This document shows positions 57,601 through 64,000 of a DNA stretch of 64,000 nt, piece after piece. The first letter of the stretch is position 1; every line of letters begins with the position of its first letter. Location: positions 19,897,114-19,961,113 of the forward strand of contig OX377206.1 in assembly GCA_947396885.1 (NCBI GenBank), written 5' to 3'. This DNA comes from Heligmosomoides polygyrus polygyrus. Its lineage: Eukaryota; Nematoda; Chromadorea; Rhabditida; Heligmosomidae. A program made the position numbers and the translations under genes. The notes beneath the pieces are model-generated. The model did no database searches and was not told the origin of the DNA. It saw nothing but the letters and a program-made list of their open reading frames with translations.

Positions 57601-60600
57601 AAAGAAATACGGATAAATGATAAAGGATAAAGGAGGCGTTACTCAATCCCTTTTGGGATGCGCCACGCATTCTACTCCTACTGAATGTCGTGGAGGCGAG
57701 TTGAATGCGTATTTGCCCATAAAATGACTTGCGGTGGCCAGCCGATGAACAAGTCATCGCTTTAGGCCTATGTCATACCATCGCTCACCACGAGCGAAGC
57801 CTAATGATGAGCTCCCATATCGATTCATCGCTGCGCGCGATCGATATGGGAGCTCATCATTAGGCTTCGCTCGGGGTGAGCGAAGGTATGACATAGGCCT
57901 TATCCTGCCCAGACGGGTGGCGGCAGCGATACTCAATTTGACGCGTGCGGTCGCGCGCGCGTGCCTCGCCTCGGGAGGAGCCTTCACTGTCTCGCTGGTG
58001 AGAAGGACGAGTTTCGGGCCAATTCGCTGGAGCTGTGCATTGCGACGGATACAGTGCGGGTGCGGAAGTGGAAAACAGGGTCTTGATCCAAAGCGTGGTT
58101 TGGTAGAGTGAAGTAAAATGAGCGTATGTTAGAGCTCATTGATCGAGTGGTATTAAACAAAGCCAAATGAGTGGGGAAAAGGGAACTGGTGAAAGTTATG
58201 TGATGAGAGGAATCGAAAAACAGACTGAGTGGTGATGAGTTACTGATGGGAATTTTAGAGAGAGGGACCTTTGTTCTTAGATTCAGAGTTGCAGTGCCTA
58301 AAGGTCGTATGCATAAAAAATTATGAAACCCATAGAAATTGCATTTGATAATCTTTTTTGTGACTTCAAGATATCTGTGAATTCATCATCATGACAGCCA
58401 CCTCTCTGTTACTCTCTCTGAGTCAAAGTCCCAAGATGCTTGAAATATTTATCCATTGCCATTATCCAATAGCTCAAAGCTCGGCATTTCATGGTTTAAC
58501 GATTCTTGACTATAAAAAGGCTTGACTACAGGTCCAACATTTAAAAGATAATGTGTGGGGGTTTGGAACTTCACCTAAAGTCCATGAAATTTCCTTCCCG
58601 TAATATAGAAAAAATGGATCCGGTAACTGTAGGAACCCTCTAATATTTGTAGACAATGGGGTGGAGTAGTTAATCTGTTACATTTGTTCATAAGAGCTGT
58701 TTCGTACGGAGACTATCTGTGGACAAAACACAACATCAAATGTTCCTTGAAACGAGTCACCATCTGCTTTTCTATCTAAAAGGATATTTCACCATCATTT
58801 AATAAATTAAAACCGTGTCTTGACCATGTTCACTCTAAACTCTTAACTGGATTTCACTAGTTATCTCTCCATCACTCGGCGTAGTTTAGGCTTCACAATA
58901 CTTCGGAGCAGTCAGAAAACTCTATTATTCCTTCATTCTGTAGAATGAGGTATACAAGACTGCGTCTCATTCTACTCTTTTCTCTCTGTTGCACTAGCCG
59001 GAATCGCTCAGTCGTTACGCTGGGACACGCTTTCGCTCTCTAGCAGGCTGGGCGCATCGAACAACTCGTCCGCATTCCTGCTCTGACCAGAGGAGACCCA
59101 GACAGCGGTGCCGCGCCGCGACCGCACGCATGCCTGCGAGTGAGTATCGCTGTTCGTACCTTCCCAGACACGTCTGGTACTAATTCACCGACCCCGGAGG
59201 GATGGAAGGCTTGGTTGGCCTGGACGGGAAATCCGAACCAGGAACCTGGTATCGGGTGCACGCGGCAGTCGGCGCCTCCTCCGACTGCGCTTCACGCGCC
59301 CAAAGAAATACGAAAAAAGACTAATACGATTAAGTCACCTGTGGGCACCATGTGTGCCCATCTCCGAAAAAAAATCCGCTTATGTTTCAACATTTAAATT
59401 TATTAACGTAAAGTGTCTTAAGGTGCAAAAAAGGAGTTGAAGCAATTGATTATAACAACCACCAGGTCAATCGATATGTTTCCATTCTAACATTTCGACT
59501 TAATAGCGTAAAGCGACCCAGTGTGTTAAAAATAGCGTAAAGTGATCTAATGTGCTAAAAATAGCTGAATCGATTGATTATAACAACCACCACGTCAATC
59601 GATAACACGTAAATTGACACCCGTTGATGCAATAATATCAACAATAAACTTCTAGGAAGCATATAGAAACATATAAAAATGTCGGAAAATAGGGTGTAAC
59701 AACGTGAACTACGAACCTCATGGTCCTTCTGCCACCCGGTGGAGGTGGTGCCTTCCGTACCGGGACTAGGACACCGTGCAACTTCAGCGTTTTTCTTGCG
59801 TATTCCCAGAATCTAAAGCAATTATCAGCAATACATGAGAAACAATACGTTGGACAAGTTCTAAAGGAAGAGCATACTCTTTGGGAAGATTTCGTCTCTT
59901 CTTGAACCAATAGAAAAAGCATACAAACACCAGTGCTACCGAGAACAACGCCAATAATAGCAGGAAAGCCGTTGAAGGAGTGATGCTGAAAAAGGTTAAG
60001 AAATGACTTTCGTTAATTTAAAAAAAAAACTGGAAAGCCTGAGAAAATTCAAAAATTGTATATTACCCTCTGCTTGTGTTGGACGGATTGCTGTTCACTG
60101 ATCCTCCAAAACCAGGAATTTCGCATGCGATTCCACCATAGCCATTCTCACAGTGACAGTTTCCAACATTATTGCAGACACCTGAAAACCAATATAGATT
60201 TCATAGGTTCTCGACAGGTATTTACGACTTAAAGGATTTTTAGTATCATCATAACCCGAGGAATGGGCGCGTGATGGCGCAGTCGAAGGAGGCGCAGGCT
60301 ATCGCATGCAACTTCGAAATGGAGGTTCTCGAATCGAATTCCCTTCCCAAGACAACAAAGCCTTTCATACCTCCGGGGTTGGCGAATTGGTGCCAGACTT
60401 ATCTAAGAAGGATAAACCATGATTTGTCTCGCGGTTGGTCACCGCAACCCATTCTGTAGACTAAATACGCATTCAGAATGCCTCAACGACATAACGTAGA
60501 AGAAGAGTGCGTGGAGCATCTCAAAGGGAATCCGTCCTTTATCCTTTAACCCGAAGAATGTACATTGGATAAACTGTTCCAAGCTTTTTTCCAAGAAAAT

Positions 60601-61851
60601 ACAAGAAATCCTCCAATCCACACTCTCACCTAAGGCTAATAAATAATAAATAAATATACAAAACGAACAAAATAATTCAAATGGAATAACTGTTATCATG
60701 ACCCTACCTCTGTAATGGCACTGATCATTACACTTGGAAACGGTTTTCGACACCTCGCTCCGAGCCTTGCATTTAGCATTCACGCAGATCTAAATGCGCT
60801 GCTATGAACGGCACTACTAGAACAACTCCCTTGTTAGGGGACTTACATCCCCAAAACGCCCCTACCTTGTCATCGCCACACTCGGCTCCATCAAGCACCA
60901 TGCCTGGATCGGCCTTGTTCTTCTGTCCTACTACATATGTTGTCTTGATGACGTGACATTGATGAGTTTCAGTTCCTGAAATGGGCATGGTCTGTACCGA
61001 CGTCGCTGCACAGTGCAGTAATCTGAACATCGATCAATATCGATTATGCAGCGCAGAAAATCGATATCTTTCGTGTCGCCGTGCTAAGTGGTGTGATAGA
61101 TATGAACACCTCAGCATTGCTATGCTTACAAAAAATGAAAGACAACTACGACACTTTTTCAGACTTACCAACTCTTACATATGTGTAGGCCGAGGTGACC
61201 GTAGTTGGATCTCCAAATATTGGACGTTCCGCCTGAGTTCCGCATTGTAACCGCCCACACATTATATCGCTTAAATGTTACTTATTTAGTTAATTAGCAG
61301 AAAATAAATGAACTAATGTAGTGTACAGATAAATATTACTAAGGTTAGAATGGAGTGACAAAACTGAATAGTCTGACATTCACAACGGATCAAGTGCATA
61401 AAAAGAATGACGGCTGAATACGGTAGTTTCCGGGATAATGACCAGCGAAGCCGTGATGTGGAGGGGAAGTGGTTACACGGGTTAATTGGAGATGACTACT
61501 TCCGGAGTCGTTTCAATTACCACGCTCCATGCTCCACTCTACTAGCACGACGAGAGCAAGGATCCACGCTACTGTGATTGGCCGAGGAGCGTGACCCACG
61601 CCCGTGTCGGCTATTATCCCGGAAAGTATCTTGCATGCTGACAAACACGACACCTATAGATCGAAACCTGCAACTAACTCAGCTAGACATCTGGTGAACT
61701 GCTGTGTATGAACGTCGTATCCACAGTTGCCCTGGATGATTCCGTTGGTATTCTGTTGATAGCAGGTTCGGTCACCTTCTCGACCTGTAGGTCCCCATAT
61801 CGCTTGGCACTGATCCGGTCGACTACCACATTGACCTTCGAAGCAAAACTC
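54697..61851 (-). CDS. ADAM-family membrane protein, C-terminal half (5' exons lie beyond the window)
   Basis: Exons 5' to 3' on the minus strand: 61851-61679, 61269-61169, 60975-60866, 60789-60708, 60181-60067, 59985-59878, 59812-59717, 57295-57106, 56919-56795, 56727-56604 and 54840-54697 (stop). The order is an ADAM cysteine-rich domain (CQAIWGPTGREGD, GNCGYD, DIMCGRLQC, GAECGDDKICVNAKC), an EGF-like module (CNNVGNCHCENGYGGIACE), one transmembrane helix (AFLLLLALFSVALVFVCFFY), then a long basic and proline-rich tail with SH3-ligand-like PPPPPP, PTPPPDDP and RPPVPEKPP. It resembles the meltrin-type ADAMs (ADAM9/12/19; C. elegans adm-2), which act at the cell surface in shedding and adhesion. 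The metalloprotease and disintegrin parts are not in view, so activity cannot be judged. The exon ending at 56604 needs a GC donor. Confidence 0.88.
55606..55900 (-). repeat. Degenerate SINE in the last ADAM intron
   Basis: AGGATAAAAAG tail, GGGATGCGCGATGCGTTC, CTTGGAGGCAATTTAAAT and CCGACTCCGGAG keep the SINE order in reverse. Confidence 0.5.
56001..56320. mobile_element. piggyBac-like MITE with TTAA ends
   Basis: TTAACTCATTCGCGAC (55997-56012) and its near-perfect complement GTCGCGAATGTGTTAA (56309-56324) bring TTAA to both edges. Inside are three hairpin-forming GTCCACAC...GTGTGGAC blocks. It has no ORF of a transposase and lies in an ADAM intron. Confidence 0.75.
56353..56485. mobile_element. 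Harbinger-like MITE, TTA target duplication
   Basis: GGCGGGATTCATACTACCG and the inverted GAAGTATAAATCCCGAC ends, with TTA at 56350-56352 and 56486-56488. Confidence 0.7.
57296..57319 (-). promoter_or_regulatory. Alternative in-frame acceptor region in the ADAM tail
   Basis: Two acceptors, GTTCAG (exon would start at 57319) and TTTTAG (exon starts at 57295), both continue the frame from the exon ending at 59717. The longer form adds eight residues (NHIKKRFR plus a changed junction residue). Confidence 0.5.
57617..57917 (-). repeat. SINE 3' part, interrupted by a MITE
   Basis: GATAAAGGATAAAGG tail and body in reverse up to CATCGCTTTA; a MITE occupies 57765-57899; the SINE resumes with TATCCTGCCCAGAC and then breaks off. 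The missing 5' part is probably the fragment at 59158-59302. Confidence 0.75.
57765..57899. mobile_element. Harbinger-like MITE inside a SINE, TTA target duplication
   Basis: Near-perfect foldback: GGCCTATGTCATACCATCGC and GCGAAGGTATGACATAGGCC. TTA lies on both sides (57762-57764 and 57900-57902). Confidence 0.85.
57924..59152. mobile_element. Candidate 1.2-kb element with inverted ends separating two SINE halves
   Basis: CAGCGATACTCA at the left and its complement TGAGTATCGCTG at the right; GCGTGCGGTCGCG recurs inverted just inside. The CAGNG start recalls hAT elements, but I see no matching 8-bp duplication and no transposase. Confidence 0.5.
59158..59302 (-). repeat. SINE 5' part (head), probable other half of 57617-57917
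   Basis: CCTTCCCAGACACGTCTGG to the reversed head CGACTGCGCTTCACGCGCCC. The CCTKCCCAGAC block is present at both broken edges. Confidence 0.7.
59404..59620. repeat. Local duplication in an ADAM intron
   Basis: ATTGATTATAACAACCACCA plus GTCAATCGAT occurs at about 59446 and 59573, and AGCGTAAAGYG-type units occur three times. Confidence 0.65.
60265..60548 (+). repeat. tRNA-headed SINE, 12-bp target duplication
   Basis: GGGCGCGTGATGGCGCAGTCG head to TCCTTTATCCTTT. Flanks AACCCGAGGAAT (60253-60264) and AACCCGAAGAAT (60549-60560) differ by one base. It lies in an ADAM intron, antisense to the gene. Confidence 0.8.
61426..61626. mobile_element. MITE with TA target duplication in an ADAM intron
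   Basis: GTTTCCGGGATAATGACC and the inverted GGCTATTATCCCGGAAAG, flanked by TA at 61424-61425 and 61627-61628. No coding sequence. Confidence 0.65.
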
Positions 61852-62732
61852 CTAAAAACATCTGGAATGTGTTATGACAACAAAAACTGGTTTTCCACAA
61901 AGCTTGCGAACATATTGCAAACTGCAGCAGTTCGTCCTGTCATTTATCACTTTTTGCAAGAGTACAAGTTTTTCACATGCTAGAAAAATCGCGGCATTTT
62001 TTCATTCGAAAAAAAAAAGACTAGCAACCCTATCAATCATGTTCATTCGCTAGCTGGTCAATTCAGAGCTTCAATATTTCTTTCTATAAATAGTAACAGC
62101 GCAGGAACGCTCCACGGAACGAACATGCTGAGTTTGAGCTTGATTTCGACGTTCATCGGCACTTCACCCTTCACACTATGGGAACTTCTATATCAAAGCT
62201 ATTGCTGTCGCATGACTTCAAGAATCATCCTTTAAAATGATGCGATAAACGATTCAATTCAATTTCTTTAAGCCTCAAGTGGCCGTTGCTGAGGTTGTAG
62301 CTGCATTCGATCAAAGTCGGGTTACCTGGTGGTGCGGATTCGAGTCCCGCCTGGCGCTAGAATTTTAATCGCTAAAGTCAAATCAATGTGATAAAGGTTT
62401 AAACCCTCTATAGCATAAAGAAACGAGCGCACTGCATAGGACATTCAAATCACTCACAATATTAATCTCCATACATCCTTTCTTTAGCAAATGCCGTCGA
62501 AGTCCCATTTTTTGACGACCCCATCTCCGGCTTTAACGGAGTTAATGATGAGCAAAAGACATGCTCCTGAATTATCTTGAGATGGGCCATACACTGCACT
62601 ACTAGCTGAGATCGTGAAGCCACGCAAAATGTGGAATTGACTAATACAATCAATGTCTTCCACCCCCGTATGATCGTCTTAGATAGGGTCCTGAAACCTT
62701 CCATTCCTTTAGTTAATCGGTGACTTGCCTGA
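61852..62732. other. ADAM intron (5' side), no exon found
   Basis: The next upstream ADAM exon should end in phase 0 with disintegrin sequence, and none is seen up to the window end. The plus-strand tRNA-like unit at 62280-62385 (GGATTCGAGTCCCGCCTGG, CGCTAGAATTTTAATCG) belongs to the GGCGCTAGAG family. Confidence 0.5.
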
Positions 62733-63155
62733 CAGGGAAAGGTTCCCAACTCAAGGTGAGCTTTTGCGATAATATTTTGACAGGATGTAGGGCCCTATAA
62801 GCGGAGTCCAGAAAAACAGTTAGTTTTTGTTGAACGCTTTTCTAAAAGCCTGAAAAAGAGGTCTGAAAGCGTGCGCACAACAATCATCGACACAACTCCC
62901 TACGAGATATGCCTCGGTGGCGCAGATGATAGGAGTGCCTCCTCATTGGAGCACACTGGCAGGCCTTTGAGTTCGAGTCCGCGTACTGCTAATATCTTTG
63001 CATATATTAGTTTGTTATTATTACGTCTTCTCATGATCGCATAAGTAAATTTTAGACCATCAATGCTTACAACAAACCAGGGCTGTCTATTTGCGCCTTC
63101 ATATGTGCTGGTTTTTCAACGATGCCTATCACATTGAGTTGGGAACTTTTCCTTG
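62733..63155. mobile_element. TIR element carrying a tRNA-like module
   Basis: CAGGGAAAGGTTCCCAACTC at the left and GAGTTGGGAACTTTTCCTTG at the right, with TGA outside both ends. A tRNA-like unit at 62908-62992 has GCCTCGGTGGCGCAGATG and GAGTTCGAGTCCGCG. It is the single-arm relative of 4209-5092. Confidence 0.75.
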
Positions 63156-63204
63156 TGAGAAGGATGCCTTGATTTGTCCGCAAGTCGTTGTATAGACTAA
63201 ATAA

Positions 63205-63485
63205 ATGGTAGAAGGGTACGTTAATAGGTCCATGTTTGGAATGGGCTGAGCATTCTACTCCTACAACATATCGTGGAGACAATTTGAATACGTAAAAACA
63301 ATGATATGCGGTAGCCAGCTGATAGACAAGTCATTGTTTTATCCCTCCCACACGAGTCTGGTACCAGGTGATGACCCCGAAGGAATGGTAGGCTTGGCTG
63401 GCCCGGACGTGATCCGTACCAGGAACCTAGAGTCAGGGTGCACGTGACAGCCGAGGCCTCATTCGTCTGTGCTACCACGAGCCCA
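63205..63485 (-). repeat. Degenerate SINE, followed by a plus-strand SINE tail
   Basis: AGCATTCTACTCCTAC, GGTAGCCAGCTGATAG and CCAGGAACCTAGAGTC follow the SINE in reverse to TGCTACCACGAGCCC. From 63485 to about 63600 a plus-strand body end follows (CAAATACGCTATCAAATTGC). Confidence 0.6.
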
Positions 63486-63887
63486 CAGACCAAATACGCT
63501 ATCAAATTGCCTCCATAAGATCCCAAATCTATAAGCGGAATGGGTAGTGCACCCCAAACGGAGATTGACTAACTCCGTTTGAGCCGTTCTTAACTTTTAT
63601 GCCGATCCTATGATCGATAATCCAGTATACCTACATTTGCATAGAGGCGTGGTATCACTTATCGACCCTGGATCGATGGACAACGTCGACAAGAATCGAC
63701 CTCAAATCGATTCCTGACAGTGAGATCCCTGATTTTAACCCAATGCGCCGCAGGATATCTTGCTACGAATCCCAAAGACCGTAGGTGTGTTACATAAATG
63801 TTTCGAAATCAAGGCCTCACGCCTCAGTATAAGTTCACATGTACACAGTAAATATCATGAATAAGGGAGCACGGATATTCATAAGAA

Positions 63888-64000
63888 TAAGAAGGAAAAG
63901 AGGCGGTATTAATCAATCCTTTTCTACAATGCGCCGCCGTCCACTTCTAGGGGATGTCGTGGAGGCAATTTGAATACGTCTTTGGCCTATACAATGACTT
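63888..64000 (-). repeat. SINE, cut by the window end
   Basis: Reverse copy starting AAGAGGCGGTATTAATCAATCC, with GGATGTCGTGGAGGCAATTTG and CTATACAATGACTT. Confidence 0.65.

Noticed and set aside
62462..62749. 95-codon minus frame as an upstream ADAM exon
   Set aside because: It lacks the Cys pattern of the disintegrin domain and no acceptor/donor fits phase 0.
1..64000. CRISPR arrays, bacterial operons, phage or ribosomal RNA genes
   Set aside because: No regularly spaced direct repeats, Shine-Dalgarno-led gene runs or rRNA-like sequence were seen. All coding evidence is split by introns.

Overview
The window looks like chromosomal DNA of a nematode, most likely a strongylid of the hookworm type. 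This is inferred from the small introns with TTTCAG-type acceptors, the gene families (nucleobindin, an E75/Rev-erb-class nuclear receptor, a UDP-glucosyl/glucuronosyltransferase, an ADAM), splice acceptors lying right in front of three start codons, and intergenic and intronic DNA packed with small repeats. No ribosomal RNA, intact tRNA gene, CRISPR array or operon-like bacterial arrangement was seen.

Layout. 1-10.8 kb is gene-poor and repeat-rich: the decayed 3' end of an RTE-type LINE, foldback MITEs, two SINE copies, a large foldback element with tRNA-like modules, and two minisatellite blocks. 10.85-19.64 kb (+) holds a 14-exon nucleobindin gene. 20.75-28.22 kb (-) holds a 10-exon nuclear receptor, convergent with nucleobindin. 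29-42 kb is mostly repeats and unannotated AT-rich DNA, with fragments of two mariner transposons at 38.1-40.8 kb. 42.0-51.65 kb (+) holds an 11-exon UDP-glycosyltransferase whose introns carry SINEs and two large foldback elements. 52.5-53.4 kb is a decayed RTE reverse transcriptase split by a MITE. 54.7-61.85 kb (-) is the 3' half of an ADAM gene (cysteine-rich, EGF-like, transmembrane, proline-rich tail); its protease part lies beyond the right end of the window. 62-64 kb returns to repeats.

The four host genes have unrelated roles: ER/Golgi calcium binding, transcription, lipophile conjugation, and cell-surface adhesion. They do not form a pathway. I rebuilt them by hand from splice sites. 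In each the reading phases close across every junction, which is the main support for the models; two junctions (one in the ADAM gene, one in the UGT) are less certain.

I did not find a new enzymatic or defence system. The most unusual content is the mobile DNA. At least four unrelated repeat families carry tRNA-like A-box/B-box modules, one inside a terminal-inverted-repeat element. A tRNA-headed SINE family has about 18 copies, several with exact target-site duplications. A MITE family with a 3-bp TTA/TAA duplication is present six times, twice nested in other elements.
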